DNA of 64,000 nt from Vibrio hyugaensis (GTDB taxonomy: Bacteria; Pseudomonadota; Gammaproteobacteria; Enterobacterales; Vibrionaceae). The stretch's first letter is position 1, and each line of letters begins with the position of its first letter. The DNA is taken from the NCBI RefSeq assembly GCF_002906655.1, contig NZ_CP025794.1, forward strand, positions 2,976,001 through 3,040,000, given 5' to 3'. The translations under genes were made by a program, and so were the position numbers. The notes below the pieces were generated by a model. The model was given only the letters and a program-made list of their open reading frames with translations, did no database searches and had not been told where the DNA came from. Positions 54,541-63,986 of this stretch are shown here, piece after piece.

Positions 54541-55284
54541 ATGAAGAAACTGCTCACATTCTCCTTGTTGACCATCAGTGCAAGTGGTTATGCGGCTAAG
54601 TGTCGTGTGGATATTAACAATGAAGTTCGAATGGATGGCCAGAATTTGGAGATTGTCCATACGAACGGCGAAAAGGCAGTCGTAGATGAAGACAACAACT
54701 TGTTCATTAAAGGTGAGCAGGTTGAGCTCGATGCCGATCAAAAAGCGGCAATTGAAGACTATCGCGAGAAGATGAATGCTTATATTCCACAAGCGAAACA
54801 GCTGGCGAGTGATGGCTTAGCGCTAGCAAATGACATCATAGATGATATCGCAGTAAGCCTTGATGCGCCTGACTCGTTTGATAACGTTAAAGTTGCGGTA
54901 AAGGATTTCTTTGCCGATGTAGAAGCCCGTTATTACAAAGACGGTGATTTTATTCTACCTGCTGACAGCTTTGATTCGATGACAGAATCATGGTCACAAG
55001 ACTTCGAAAAGGCACAAGAAATCTTTAACAAAGAATTCCTAACCAGCGCATTTGATGCCTTATCTGCCAAGATGAAAGAAGACGGTGGTTTGAACTTAAC
55101 TGCGCTGTCTGAAAGCATGACGGAACTGCAAGCCAAGGTACAAGAACGCTTAGCTGAGCATTCGAAAGACGTCGAAAAACAAGCGGAAGATTTGTGTGAA
55201 TCACTGGATGATATGGCAGACCAAGAACAGGATTTATTGAAGAAAATCCCTGCGTTAAAAGACTACCAAGTCTTTACGATTTAA
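54541..55284 (+). CDS. YggN-like periplasmic protein (DUF2884)
   Basis: A 247-residue exported protein of the YggN/DUF2884 family, function unknown. The start is ATG 54541, preceded by AGAGAAAG, giving a signal peptide of about 18 residues ending SGYA-A. The mature protein is acidic and largely helical, with long Glu/Lys/Ala-rich stretches (IEDYREKMNAYIPQ, MTELQAKVQERLAEHSKDVEKQAEDL) that suggest coiled coil. Two cysteines flank the mature domain (KCRVD and LCESL). A bidirectional terminator follows. Confidence 0.8.
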   Translation: MKKLLTFSLLTISASGYAAKCRVDINNEVRMDGQNLEIVHTNGEKAVVDEDNNLFIKGEQVELDADQKAAIEDYREKMNAYIPQAKQLASDGLALANDIIDDIAVSLDAPDSFDNVKVAVKDFFADVEARYYKDGDFILPADSFDSMTESWSQDFEKAQEIFNKEFLTSAFDALSAKMKEDGGLNLTALSESMTELQAKVQERLAEHSKDVEKQAEDLCESLDDMADQEQDLLKKIPALKDYQVFTI

Positions 55285-55303
55285 CGTTCAAGTCCACAGA
55301 GTT

Positions 55304-55334
55304 AAAAAGAGCGCCAATCATCGGCGCTCTTTTT
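55304..55334. terminator. Bidirectional terminator, yggN-like/chitinase
   Basis: AAAAAGAGCGCC pairs with GGCGCTCTTTTT around loop AATCATC. It lies between the two convergent genes and has T-runs on both strands. Confidence 0.92.
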
Positions 55335-55363
55335 ATTAGGTTTTTAGCTCGCAGCTAAGCGAA

Positions 55364-57904
55364 TTACTCTGCGTTCATTTGAGTCAACTTATCTCCTACT
55401 GGTTTCGAGAAGTTGAAGCCATCATGTTCATCCCAGTTGATTGACCACGTCATTACTCCCGCATAATTCGGGTAGTTAAACGCTGGTTTCACTGTGCCAC
55501 ATGACGTGCCTTTGGTTAAGCAATCTAATGCGTCTAGGATGTTCTGTGTTGGCGCTTGACCTGAGTTAGCTGAGCTTGGACCTGATGGTAAGCCAATCGC
55601 CACTTGGTCATCACGCAGCGGCTCAAACATAGTACCGTCTGCAAGTTCAAAGCCTTCAATTAACATTTTAGATTGCGCTACCATCATATCGACCGAACCC
55701 TCTGGCGCAGAGCCTGGCAGGTAAGGGTTTGGCAAGCCACCGTTGTTGTATAGCTGAACGTGTAGCAGGTCGAGCGTGCTGCGTGTTTCGTTGATCACAG
55801 GAATGTATGCGCCCCAAATGCCGCTATAAGCGATATAGCCACCTTGGACATAAGGATGCTCAGGCGCCATAGTTAAGTACATATCGCCGCCCATGTTCTG
55901 CTCGATTTGTAACAAAGCACCACCTAAACGTGCTTGGATTTGCGAACCATGCAGTAGGTTAGATCCACTTTCTAGATCCACATCCAAACCATCAAAACCC
56001 CACTCAGCAATCAATCCGGTCAGACTTGAAACGAAGTTTGCTTCATCTTGGTCTGTGTTGAGCGTAATCGTGCCTTCTGCGCCACCAAGAGACAGAACAA
56101 ACTTCTTACCTTTGGCTTGCAGTGCGGCCATGTCTTGCTTGAACTGGGTTGGATCTAATGCTGGGCAATCACTGTAGATGTCACCAGAGTAAAGATTGAA
56201 GTGCACGGTACCATCGCTGTTGCGGTCGTTTTCTGCAAAGGCAATATCAATGACATCCCATGCATCAGACATGTCCGCCAAGCGGATAGGGCAGCCAGCG
56301 CCGTTTACGAAGTTGTGCCAGTAACCAATCAACTTGTGGCGTTTCTCGGTTTGTTCAACAACGGTAATCGATGCGGCATCAGAAAGCGCTGTTGTACCTG
56401 CAAGGTCGGTGGCTTGAGCGCTTACCGTAAAGCTGCCAATCGCGGCAGGTGTCCAGTTCGCTGAGTAAGGTGCCATCGTGTCTGTTGCGACAATCGCACC
56501 GTTCACCATAAAGTCGACGTGTTTAACGCCAGAGGTTAATGAGGTTGCATCTGCGCTTAGAACGAGATTCTTACCTAAACCGACTGTTTGACCTGCACTC
56601 GGTGACGTCAAGGAAATCACCAAATCTTGGTCACTCACTGTTACGTTAACTAAAGATTCTGATGTGTTGTTGTCGTTGTCTGTCGCAATAGCTTTTAGCT
56701 GGTTGGCTCCAACCAGAGTGGCATTCCACAGGACTGAGTATGGTGCTTGAGCCACAACACCGAGGCTCGTGTTATTGGCAAAGAACTCCACTTGAGTAAC
56801 GCTACCGTCTGCATCGCTGGCATCCGCTGAGACTTCAACACTGTCGCCTGCTAGCAAGACTTGTCCTTCGCTTGGGGCGGTAATGGCTACTTGAGGCGGT
56901 GTCGAACAGGCTCCTAGCCCAGTCCACGCATCCTGCCAGTACAAACCTTCACCCGGCTCATAAGCCCAAGCTGCATCCGAAGAACACCAGCCTGCAACAT
57001 CACAGCGATATTTCTGGTTCAGGTTAGAGACGAGTGCACCTGCTTCATAGCGGTTACCTGCCACATAAGGCACGGCGTCTGCACAACCGCCAGAACTAGA
57101 ATCGTTGACGACGAGCGAGACTTCTTGGCTCATGGTTGACAGGTTCGAATCATCGGTTGCTTGCGCTTTAAAGGTATGAGTACCGACTGCTGCGGTCCAG
57201 ACGTATTCATATGGAGCCGCAGTATCGACGGCAACGGATTGGTTGTTTACGAAGAACTCAACTTGGGTGACTAAACCATCGCTGTCTGCTGCATCGGCCG
57301 TTACCGAAATAGTGTCACCTACATTTGGTGTTTCTGTACCTGTTGGGCTCGTTAGAGATACGGTTGGAGGTGGCAATTCGGTTTGTGATTGAACGAAGAT
57401 AGAGACATTTGTAGTGGTCACCGCTCCTTCATTATCTGTTGCAATTGCCGTTAACTGAGAGGTGCCTTCGACTGCAGTCCAGTGAGCTTGGAAAGGGGCT
57501 TGGCTTACCATTGCAACAGTTTGATTCCCAGCAAGGAACTCTACTTGAGCGATTTGCCCATCTTCATCAGCAGCATTGGCTAATAGCGTTATTACGCTGC
57601 CTTCTGGTATCTGTGCGTTATCGGTTGGAGAAGAGAATGAGACTGTTGGAGGTAGGTTTGTACCACCACCATCACATTGCCCAAGGCCTTTCCAAGCCTC
57701 CCATGGTCCCGAGTTGTTTACCGGATTATTGCCTTGAGTCCAATAGGCCGCTTCATAAGCTGCGCCTTGGGTCTGTACTTGATCGCCAGAGTTATAAACG
57801 GTGGTACCATCCCATGCTGATAAATTTTGGCAGTTATAAGCTTGAGCTTGGTAGCTGACACTGAGTGCCGCGATGACCGCACCATGCAGTAGCGTGACCT
57901 TCAT
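55364..57904 (-). CDS. Multidomain GH18 chitinase
   Basis: A secreted 846-residue chitin hydrolase. Domains in order: signal peptide (1-22, cleavage after QAQA); chitin-binding CBM5/12 module (about 24-77; NLSAWDGTTVYNSGDQV, YWTQGNNP, WEAWKGLGQC); Ig-like domains (about 86-172 and 180-266; each has VSF/VSL-SSPT and ATDNEG/ATDDSN); a second CBM5/12 (about 274-333; YVAGNRYEAGALV, WQDAWTGLGAC); two more Ig-like domains (about 338-423 and 428-515); GH18 catalytic barrel (about 523-846) with DGLDVDLE at 638-645, catalytic Glu E645. AAGGAG precedes the ATG. Monocistronic; likely induced by chitin. Confidence 0.94.
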   Translation of the reverse strand: MKVTLLHGAVIAALSVSYQAQAYNCQNLSAWDGTTVYNSGDQVQTQGAAYEAAYWTQGNNPVNNSGPWEAWKGLGQCDGGGTNLPPTVSFSSPTDNAQIPEGSVITLLANAADEDGQIAQVEFLAGNQTVAMVSQAPFQAHWTAVEGTSQLTAIATDNEGAVTTTNVSIFVQSQTELPPPTVSLTSPTGTETPNVGDTISVTADAADSDGLVTQVEFFVNNQSVAVDTAAPYEYVWTAAVGTHTFKAQATDDSNLSTMSQEVSLVVNDSSSGGCADAVPYVAGNRYEAGALVSNLNQKYRCDVAGWCSSDAAWAYEPGEGLYWQDAWTGLGACSTPPQVAITAPSEGQVLLAGDSVEVSADASDADGSVTQVEFFANNTSLGVVAQAPYSVLWNATLVGANQLKAIATDNDNNTSESLVNVTVSDQDLVISLTSPSAGQTVGLGKNLVLSADATSLTSGVKHVDFMVNGAIVATDTMAPYSANWTPAAIGSFTVSAQATDLAGTTALSDAASITVVEQTEKRHKLIGYWHNFVNGAGCPIRLADMSDAWDVIDIAFAENDRNSDGTVHFNLYSGDIYSDCPALDPTQFKQDMAALQAKGKKFVLSLGGAEGTITLNTDQDEANFVSSLTGLIAEWGFDGLDVDLESGSNLLHGSQIQARLGGALLQIEQNMGGDMYLTMAPEHPYVQGGYIAYSGIWGAYIPVINETRSTLDLLHVQLYNNGGLPNPYLPGSAPEGSVDMMVAQSKMLIEGFELADGTMFEPLRDDQVAIGLPSGPSSANSGQAPTQNILDALDCLTKGTSCGTVKPAFNYPNYAGVMTWSINWDEHDGFNFSKPVGDKLTQMNAE

Positions 57905-58263
57905 TTTTCTCTCCTTGAGTTACAAGATGTTCTGTTGAACTAATTAGATAACTAGTTGATAAATAGACATCAGGAGAGAAAATCGAAGCGTTGTGTTTCA
58001 CTTTTCAACACGAAATCACGCTGAACTATTCGTGCTTTACAGCGCGGCTCATTATTTTTCGGCTCACTTCACGCTGATTTATAAATCCATCAAAAGGGAG
58101 GAGTGGGAGACTTGGTGAATATGAGATGTACGTGGAAATTTACAAACTGAATGTCTGCTAATTGTTCTGATTGTCGAGTAATTAACCTAACCATTCTTGT
58201 TGAGTAGAAGATATTGCTATACTGTACTAGTTAGCTAGTTCATTGATATTTTGTGTGAGTGGT
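57905..58263. other. Chitinase/transporter divergent intergenic region
   Basis: About 360 AT-rich bases between the chitinase and the sodium-dependent transporter. It has a CTAGTTAGCTAGTT direct repeat near 58228-58242 and an ATAACTAGTTGATAA near 57950 but no site that I can assign to a regulator. No gene is visible. Confidence 0.45.
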
Positions 58264-59628
58264 ATGACACAACAAACTTCTTCTCAGCCTCGTGAGCATT
58301 TTGGCTCACGCCTTGGATTCATCTTAGCGGCAGCTGGTGCTGCAGTAGGTCTAGGGAACATTTGGGGCTTTCCTACCCAAGCAGCAAGTAACGGCGGTGG
58401 CGCCTTCTTGTTGGTGTACTTGGTGATGATTCTTATTGTTGCTTTTCCTATGCTGGTGGTTGAAATGGCGATCGGTCGTCATGGTCAGGCAAACCCCGTT
58501 GATAGCATGCGCTCTCTTACGGAAAACCCTATAGGCAAAAAGCTAGGCGGCCTTGTTGGTTGGATTGGCCTAAGTGTGCCGAGTGCAGTGTTGGCGTTTT
58601 ACTCGATTGTAGGCGGTTGGTTGATCTGCTTTATGTTGGGTGCAGTTACCGACATCATGGGCATGGAAGCGGCGACACAATGGTTAAAAGGCTTCAGCGT
58701 TGAACGCAACTTGTTTGGTACGATTACATTTTATGTATTAACCATTTTGATCGTACAAGGCGGCGTGAAGCAGGGTATTGAGAAGTGGTCTACACGTCTA
58801 ATGCCAGCACTGTTTGTGCTGTTTGGTTTGCTGTTCATCTACATCATGACGCAAAACGGCGCGATGGAAGGTTTGAAGCACTACCTAGTGCCGGACTTCG
58901 AGAAAGTTTGGGACCGTAAGCTTATCCTTGCAGCAATGGGTCAAGGCTTCTTCTCACTGACCATCGGTGGCTGTTCGATGCTTATCTATGGCTCTTACCT
59001 AAGTAAGAAAGAGAACCTACCGAAGATGGCAATGAACGTGACTATGGTTGATACCGCGGTTGCCTTTATTGCTGGTCTAGTGGTGATGCCTGCAATGTTC
59101 GTTGCGATGCAAAAAGGCGTTCAAATCTATGCAGAAGATGGCTCGCTATTAAGTTCAGATACACTGGTGTTTACAGTTCTACCGCTGATGTTTGATAGTT
59201 TAGGTTTGCTTGGCCAACTGTTCTCAATCGTATTCTTCTTACTACTGACGATTGCAGCATTGACGTCTTCTATCTCGATGCTTGAATGTCCGGTTGCTCT
59301 GGTTGGTGAGCGATTTAACACTAAACGCAGCACGACAAGCTGGGTATTGGGTGGCCTGATTGCGTTGTTCAGTGTGGTTATCGTATTTAACTTCGGCGCA
59401 CTTTTTGGCATGGTTGCGACTATCGCGACGCAATACTTACAACCGATGGCAGCACTGTTGTTCTGTCTGTTTGGTGGTTGGGTATGGAATCGTCACTCGA
59501 AAATCAAAGAGCTTGAACAAGGTTGTCCTGAGTTCACTCAAGGTTGGTTTGGTAAGTTGTGGCCTGCATACGTGAAGTTTGTTTGTCCGATTCTCGTGGC
59601 GACTGTTATCTGGGCTTCGTTCGGCTAA
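58264..59628 (+). CDS. Sodium-dependent transporter (NSS/SNF family)
   Basis: A 454-residue Na+-coupled symporter with about 11-12 helices. FGSRLGFILAAAGAAVGLGNIWGFP (about 14-38) is the TM1 signature of the neurotransmitter:sodium symporter family, with the Na+-binding AAGAAVGLGN. The substrate is probably an amino acid or related amine; it cannot be fixed from sequence. The start is ATG 58264, preceded by GAGTGGT. It is a single gene closed by a terminator. Confidence 0.92.
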   Translation: MTQQTSSQPREHFGSRLGFILAAAGAAVGLGNIWGFPTQAASNGGGAFLLVYLVMILIVAFPMLVVEMAIGRHGQANPVDSMRSLTENPIGKKLGGLVGWIGLSVPSAVLAFYSIVGGWLICFMLGAVTDIMGMEAATQWLKGFSVERNLFGTITFYVLTILIVQGGVKQGIEKWSTRLMPALFVLFGLLFIYIMTQNGAMEGLKHYLVPDFEKVWDRKLILAAMGQGFFSLTIGGCSMLIYGSYLSKKENLPKMAMNVTMVDTAVAFIAGLVVMPAMFVAMQKGVQIYAEDGSLLSSDTLVFTVLPLMFDSLGLLGQLFSIVFFLLLTIAALTSSISMLECPVALVGERFNTKRSTTSWVLGGLIALFSVVIVFNFGALFGMVATIATQYLQPMAALLFCLFGGWVWNRHSKIKELEQGCPEFTQGWFGKLWPAYVKFVCPILVATVIWASFG

Positions 59629-59651
59629 TAAGCTGACTCAAAACATAAAAG

Positions 59652-59685
59652 AAAAGGGCTTGATGAATGCATCAAGCCCTTTTTT
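59652..59685. terminator. Bidirectional terminator, NSS transporter/DUF4250
   Basis: AAAAGGGCTTGAT pairs perfectly with ATCAAGCCCTTTT around loop GAATGC, followed by T residues on the plus strand and T-rich sequence on the minus strand. Confidence 0.92.
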
Positions 59686-59720
59686 CTATTCGTGTTTTTG
59701 CTATCCGTCTCGGCTCACGA

Positions 59721-59912
59721 TTAACGGAACTGACCTGCATCAGGTAAGAAATCGAAACCTGCCGTCGCTAGCTTTGCTTCAAGCGCAGCACGGTCGATAT
59801 CAAAAAATACGACCAACTTATCCAGATCACCGCCAAAGTCGTCACGCAGCTTCATATTGACGATGCTCATTAACATGATTGGATCCATGGACTCAAAATT
59901 TGCCAGATTCAT
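59721..59912 (-). CDS. DUF4250 domain protein
   Basis: A 63-residue small protein of the DUF4250 family, function unknown. FESMDPIMLMSIVNMKLRDDFGGDLDKLVVFFDID is the family core; it looks like a compact helical soluble protein. Its ATG overlaps the yaeP stop by one base, so the two small genes are coupled. Confidence 0.88.
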   Translation of the reverse strand: MNLANFESMDPIMLMSIVNMKLRDDFGGDLDKLVVFFDIDRAALEAKLATAGFDFLPDAGQFR

Positions 59913-60118
59913 TACTTATCCTCAAAATCTGAAATCAGCAGGTTTGCTGCTGCAAACGCGGCTTTTTCACGAGCTTCTTTTGGTAGGGATTCGTCGGCAG
60001 CGATGTCGTTTAACGCTTTTACTGCACACGAGATCGCTTGAGGAATGTAGCCTTGATCGCCACTACCGATTTGAGCGTAAAGCTCACGAACTAATTCACA
60101 ACAGCCGTATACTTGCAT
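59912..60118 (-). CDS. yaeP: YaeP family protein (UPF0253)
   Basis: A 68-residue protein matching E. coli Yae[24 protein letters not shown] corresponds to the family start, and [17 protein letters not shown] to its end. Function is unknown. It leads a two-gene run with the DUF4250 gene. A TTAAGGATTT stretch before the ATG supplies a ribosome site. Confidence 0.9.
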   Translation of the reverse strand: MQVYGCCELVRELYAQIGSGDQGYIPQAISCAVKALNDIAADESLPKEAREKAAFAAANLLISDFEDK

Positions 60119-60231
60119 GGCTAAATCCTTAAGAAATGATAACTGCTCTCAAATATACACATAGCCGTTTTGAAACTCAAAGCAGAGAATTGTTTTGGCT
60201 CAAGTTAACACGCAACTTGAGCAAACATTCA

Positions 60232-60900
60232 TCACTGTAATTGTGCTTCTAACTGATAAGTGACCTCTGGAGAAAGGTTGAGCTGCTTCGCAAGCTCCTG
60301 CAAATACGTTTTCTCCATAAAGTTTTGCTCATCGGCCACAATCAACGACGCCAGATAAATTTCTGATGCCTGTTGTGGCGACGTTGCTAAGCGCGCGATT
60401 TCTGCTGGATCGAGAGGTTTATGCAGCTCTTGATGAACCAACTGTCTTACATGATCATCTGCGCCCATTTCTGTCAGTGCTTGTTCGATGCGAGCCATTT
60501 CTTGTTCATCGACGTGGCCATCGGCTTTGGCTGCACCAATCATGGCTTTAAGGATCAGTTTTGCATGTTTGTTGTCATCAGGATCGAAGCTTTCGTTGAC
60601 GCCTTGTGTGTCCTGCTTCGCTTGCCAATCGTTGTAGACTTTGTAAGCCAGAGCTCCTAATGCCGCTGCGCCACCGACTTTGAGTGCGCCTGTACCGACT
60701 TTCTTGGCCATCTTTTTGCTCTTTTTAGAGCCCATTAACATGCCGATAAGACCGCCACCAATCGCGCCGGCACCAAGTGTTTTTAGTTGGCTAGAGCTTG
60801 ATGAGGATTTGATATTGCTGGTTTGTTTACCAATCGCATCGGTACCTTTCTTGATTAGGTCTGATTTGAGCGCCTGGTTAAGAAGACTTTTTAGATCCAT
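60232..60900 (-). CDS. YebE-like DUF533 (TerB-fold) membrane protein
   Basis: A 222-residue protein of the YebE/DUF533 family. The start is ATG 60900, preceded by a full AAGGAGGT at five-base spacing. The N-terminal 50 residues are polar and Ser-rich, then a Gly/Ala-rich hydrophobic stretch (about 48-82; GAGAIGGGLIGMLMG and GALKVGGAAALGALAYKVY) suggests membrane insertion. The C-terminal TerB-like domain (about 110-220; KAMIGAAKADGHVDEQEMARIEQAL) follows. Some family members belong to envelope stress (Cpx/sigmaE) regulons; that is not visible here. Confidence 0.88.
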   Translation of the reverse strand: MDLKSLLNQALKSDLIKKGTDAIGKQTSNIKSSSSSSQLKTLGAGAIGGGLIGMLMGSKKSKKMAKKVGTGALKVGGAAALGALAYKVYNDWQAKQDTQGVNESFDPDDNKHAKLILKAMIGAAKADGHVDEQEMARIEQALTEMGADDHVRQLVHQELHKPLDPAEIARLATSPQQASEIYLASLIVADEQNFMEKTYLQELAKQLNLSPEVTYQLEAQLQ

Positions 60901-61005
60901 GAATGACCTCCTTACTAGATTGAATCCAGTGTAAGGTGATGAATCTGAACCAAAGATTAACAGCGCCAATATTAGATAGGGCCAAAAGGCTTAAAAAACA
61001 GACGT

Positions 61006-61036
61006 AAAAAAGGGCTGACCGAAGCCAACCCTTTTT
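61006..61036 (-). terminator. Terminator of proS
   Basis: On the minus strand GGGTTGGC pairs with GTCAGCCC (two G-T pairs) around a TTCG loop and is followed by six T residues; it lies 37 bases after the proS stop. Confidence 0.9.
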
Positions 61037-61072
61037 ATCACTCTGTATTCAGCACAATGTGCTTATTGCAGC

Positions 61073-62788
61073 TTATTGTAGTTGAGCTTTAACGTGCTCA
61101 ACGATGTCTGCCATAGCAATCGCTGTTTTCTCACCAGAGCGGCGGTTCTTGTACTCGAAGTTGCCTTCTTTCATTGAACGATCACCGATCACGATAGTGT
61201 GAGGAACACCGATCAGTTCCATGTCAGAGAACATTACGCCTGGGCGCTCTTTACGGTCATCGAATAGCACTTCGATACCCATAGCAGTCAGTTCAGCGTA
61301 CAGCTTCTCAGCCGCTTCTTTCACTTCTTCAGATTTGTGCATGTTCATAGGAACGATAGCCACTTGGAAAGGCGCTAGTGCGTCTGGCCAGATGATGCCG
61401 TATTTGTCGTGGTTCTGTTCGATTGCAGAAGCAACAACACGAGATACACCGATACCGTAACAACCCATCTCTAAGATAACGTTTTTACCGTCAGGACCAA
61501 GAACGCCACAGTTCATCGCTTGAGAGTAAACATTACCTAGTTGGAAGATGTGACCAACTTCGATACCACGTTTAAGCATTAGCGTGCCTTGACCACATGG
61601 GCTTGGATCGCCTTCTACTACGTTACGTAGATCTTCAACTTGGCCTAATTCAACGTCACGGCCCCAGTTGATACCGAAGTAGTGTTTGCCGTCGATGTTT
61701 GCACCTGCGCCGAAGTCGCTCATTACAGCAACTGAGCGGTCAACGATGAATGGCAGTTCAAGACCAACAGGGCCTAGAGAACCAGCGCCAGCACCGATCA
61801 GTGCACGCATTTCCTCTTCTGATGCCATCTCTAATGGAGAAGCAACTTGAGGTAGGTTTTCTGCTTTCACTTCGTTTAGCTCGTGGTCACCACGAACGAT
61901 AAGAGCAATGATGTCAGCATCTACTTCATCAGACGCTTTTACGAATAGAGTTTTCACTGTCTTCTCCATTGCTAGACCGTGTTGCTCTACAAGCTCCGCG
62001 ATTGTTTTCGCGTTTGGCGTATCAACTAACGTCATCTCTTGAGTTGGCTCAGCGCGCTCACCTGCAGGTGCTGCCGCTTCTGCTTTTTCGATGTTCGCTG
62101 CGTAATCAGACTCAGTAGAGAATGCGATTAGGTCTTCGCCGCTTTCAGCAAGTACGTGGAACTCTTGAGAACCACTACCACCGATAGCGCCAGAGTCAGC
62201 AAGTACTGGACGGTACTCAAGACCCATGCGATCGAATGCTTTACAGTAAGCGTCGTGCATCGCTTGGTAAGATTTCTCTAGACCTTCTTTGTCGATGTCG
62301 AAGCTGTATGCATCCATCATGCAGAATTCACGTGCACGCATTACGCCGAAACGTGGACGACGTTCATCACGGAATTTAGTCTGGATTTGGTACAGGTTTA
62401 GCGGAAGCTGTTTGTAAGAGCTCACTTCGTTACGCACAAGGCTAGTGATCACTTCTTCAGCTGTAGGGCTAAGAACAAACGGACGAGTATGACGGTCAGT
62501 AAAGCGAAGTAACTCAGGACCCATCTTCTCAGAACGACCTGTCTCTTCCCATAGTTCAAACGGCTGAACAACGGGCATCAAAGTTTCGACTGCACCTGCA
62601 TTGTCGATTTCTTGACGAACGATGTTTTCGACTTTACGCAGCACACGTAGACCAGTAGGCAGCCAGGTGTATAGACCTGAAGCCAGCTTACGGATCATAC
62701 CCGCGCGTAGCATGAGCTGGTGGCTCACTACTTCTGCGTCGTTTGGAGTCTCCTTCAGAGTAGAAAGAAGATAATTACTGGTACGCAT
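61073..62788 (-). CDS. proS: Prolyl-tRNA synthetase
   Basis: Class II aminoacyl-tRNA synthetase charging tRNA-Pro. The 571-residue bacterial-type enzyme has motif 2 [17 protein letters not shown] (about 138-154), a YbaK-like editing insertion (about 225-400; [12 protein letters not shown] and [21 protein letters not shown]), motif 3 [13 protein letters not shown] (about 440-452) and an anticodon-binding C-terminal domain (about 470-571). A leader of about 110 bases separates it from trmO. Confidence 0.97.
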   Translation of the reverse strand: MRTSNYLLSTLKETPNDAEVVSHQLMLRAGMIRKLASGLYTWLPTGLRVLRKVENIVRQEIDNAGAVETLMPVVQPFELWEETGRSEKMGPELLRFTDRHTRPFVLSPTAEEVITSLVRNEVSSYKQLPLNLYQIQTKFRDERRPRFGVMRAREFCMMDAYSFDIDKEGLEKSYQAMHDAYCKAFDRMGLEYRPVLADSGAIGGSGSQEFHVLAESGEDLIAFSTESDYAANIEKAEAAAPAGERAEPTQEMTLVDTPNAKTIAELVEQHGLAMEKTVKTLFVKASDEVDADIIALIVRGDHELNEVKAENLPQVASPLEMASEEEMRALIGAGAGSLGPVGLELPFIVDRSVAVMSDFGAGANIDGKHYFGINWGRDVELGQVEDLRNVVEGDPSPCGQGTLMLKRGIEVGHIFQLGNVYSQAMNCGVLGPDGKNVILEMGCYGIGVSRVVASAIEQNHDKYGIIWPDALAPFQVAIVPMNMHKSEEVKEAAEKLYAELTAMGIEVLFDDRKERPGVMFSDMELIGVPHTIVIGDRSMKEGNFEYKNRRSGEKTAIAMADIVEHVKAQLQ

Positions 62789-62899
62789 TAAATTTATCCG
62801 TTTATTAAAGTTAGATACTCAAGCCAGAATGGACAGGAGCATGAAGGTCCCACAAAGGGAAAATTGTTAGCCGCTTATAATATCAGCCAAATGCCTTTG

Positions 62900-63595
62900 T
62901 CAAAAGCTTTCAATCGCAGTAACTGTTATTAAGTTATCGCTAACCGTGAACTTAACGTTCAGATCGAACAAATTTACCGCATATTCCTTATTGTCAGGCT
63001 TATTTTTCTTGTAAGCCGGACGAGGATCTTGTGCCAGAACTTGCTCGATCACCGTTTTGACATACTCAGTATCGTCACGCTTTTCGACTGCCGCCAGTGC
63101 AGCTGAAGAGAAGTCGACCTGAGATGTTTCGGGTTCTTCTTCTGCGTAACCACCTTGTGCTTCTACAATCGAATCCGAGTAGGGGATGTATGGCTTGATA
63201 TCGATAATCGGCGTGCCATCGACCAAATCTACGTTACCAAGATCCAAATAGATCTGATCGCCTTTCTTACTAATACCTTTGACTTCCACTGCCGACATAC
63301 CAATGCCATTGGGACGGAAGGTAGAACGTGACGTAAAGACGCCAACACGTTCATTGCCTCCTAAACGAGGCGGGCGCACGGTGGGCTTCCATCCCGCTTC
63401 TAAGTTTTGATCAAACAAAAACAGTAGCCATACATGAGAAAACTGCTCTAAACCACGAAGGGCTTCTGGACTATTTGCTGCGCCTTGAAGTTTGACGCGT
63501 GAACGCGCTGCAGGCACCAAGCGAGGTTGGCGAGGGACCGCAAACTTCTCTTTATATGGGCTTTCAATTACGCCAATAGGCTCAATGGAATACAT
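62900..63595 (-). CDS. trmO: tRNA t6A37 N6-methyltransferase TrmO
   Basis: SAM-dependent enzyme of the unusual beta-barrel (VirR/UPF0066) fold that methylates t6A to m6t6A at position 37 of tRNA-Thr. The 231-residue protein starts with IGVIESPYKEKFAVPRQP, and carries FTSRSTFRPNGIGMSAVEV and DLVDGTPIIDIKPYIPYSD, all TrmO signatures. With tcdA earlier in this window it acts on the same modified base. It is divergent from rpmE2. Confidence 0.93.
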   Translation of the reverse strand: MYSIEPIGVIESPYKEKFAVPRQPRLVPAARSRVKLQGAANSPEALRGLEQFSHVWLLFLFDQNLEAGWKPTVRPPRLGGNERVGVFTSRSTFRPNGIGMSAVEVKGISKKGDQIYLDLGNVDLVDGTPIIDIKPYIPYSDSIVEAQGGYAEEEPETSQVDFSSAALAAVEKRDDTEYVKTVIEQVLAQDPRPAYKKNKPDNKEYAVNLFDLNVKFTVSDNLITVTAIESF

Positions 63596-63661
63596 GAATA
63601 TGGTGTCTTATACATGGAAGATGAAAACTAAAGTACCACAAAATTCCGCTTGCTTTTTTGT

Positions 63662-63703
63662 TGATAATGATTACTAATTGATATGTTATATCATAACAAT
63701 TAA
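63662..63703 (+). promoter_or_regulatory. Candidate Zur box (and Fur-like sequence) of rpmE2-rpmJ2
   Basis: TGTTATA-T-CATAACA (63684-63698) in an AT-rich imperfect palindrome closely resembles the E. coli Zur box (core TGTTATAWTATAACA). It lies 25 bases before the rpmE2 ATG. Just upstream, TGATAATGATTACTA (63662-63676) resembles a Fur 7-1-7 site. Zur repression of zinc-free L31 and L36 paralogues is well established. Confidence 0.75.
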
Positions 63704-63722
63704 TCGAGAGGGAAATTTTAAT

Positions 63723-63983
63723 ATGAAACCAGGCATTCATCCTGAATACCGTCCTGTGGTATTTCATGACACCAGCGTAGACGAATACTTTGTTGTTGGT
63801 TCAACACTGCAAACTGATCGCACCATTGAATGGAAAGACGGCAAGACTTACCCATATTTCACACTGGATGTGTCATCTGCCTCTCACCCGTTTTACACAG
63901 GTAAGCAACGTGTCGTACAAGCTGAAGGTCGTATTGCGAACTTCAATCGCCGCTTTGGTCAATTCAGTAAAGATAAGGAGTAA
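63723..63983 (+). CDS. rpmE2: Zinc-independent 50S ribosomal protein L31 type B
   Basis: An 86-residue L31 paralogue (YkgM type) that replaces the zinc-binding L31 under zinc starvation, freeing zinc. It starts [16 protein letters not shown] and lacks the CxxC zinc ribbon of the A-type: the sequence has no cysteine at all. GAGAGGGAAA precedes the ATG at 63723. A Zur-like box lies immediately upstream and an L36-like gene follows after three bases. Confidence 0.96.
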   Translation: MKPGIHPEYRPVVFHDTSVDEYFVVGSTLQTDRTIEWKDGKTYPYFTLDVSSASHPFYTGKQRVVQAEGRIANFNRRFGQFSKDKE

Positions 63984-63986
63984 AAA

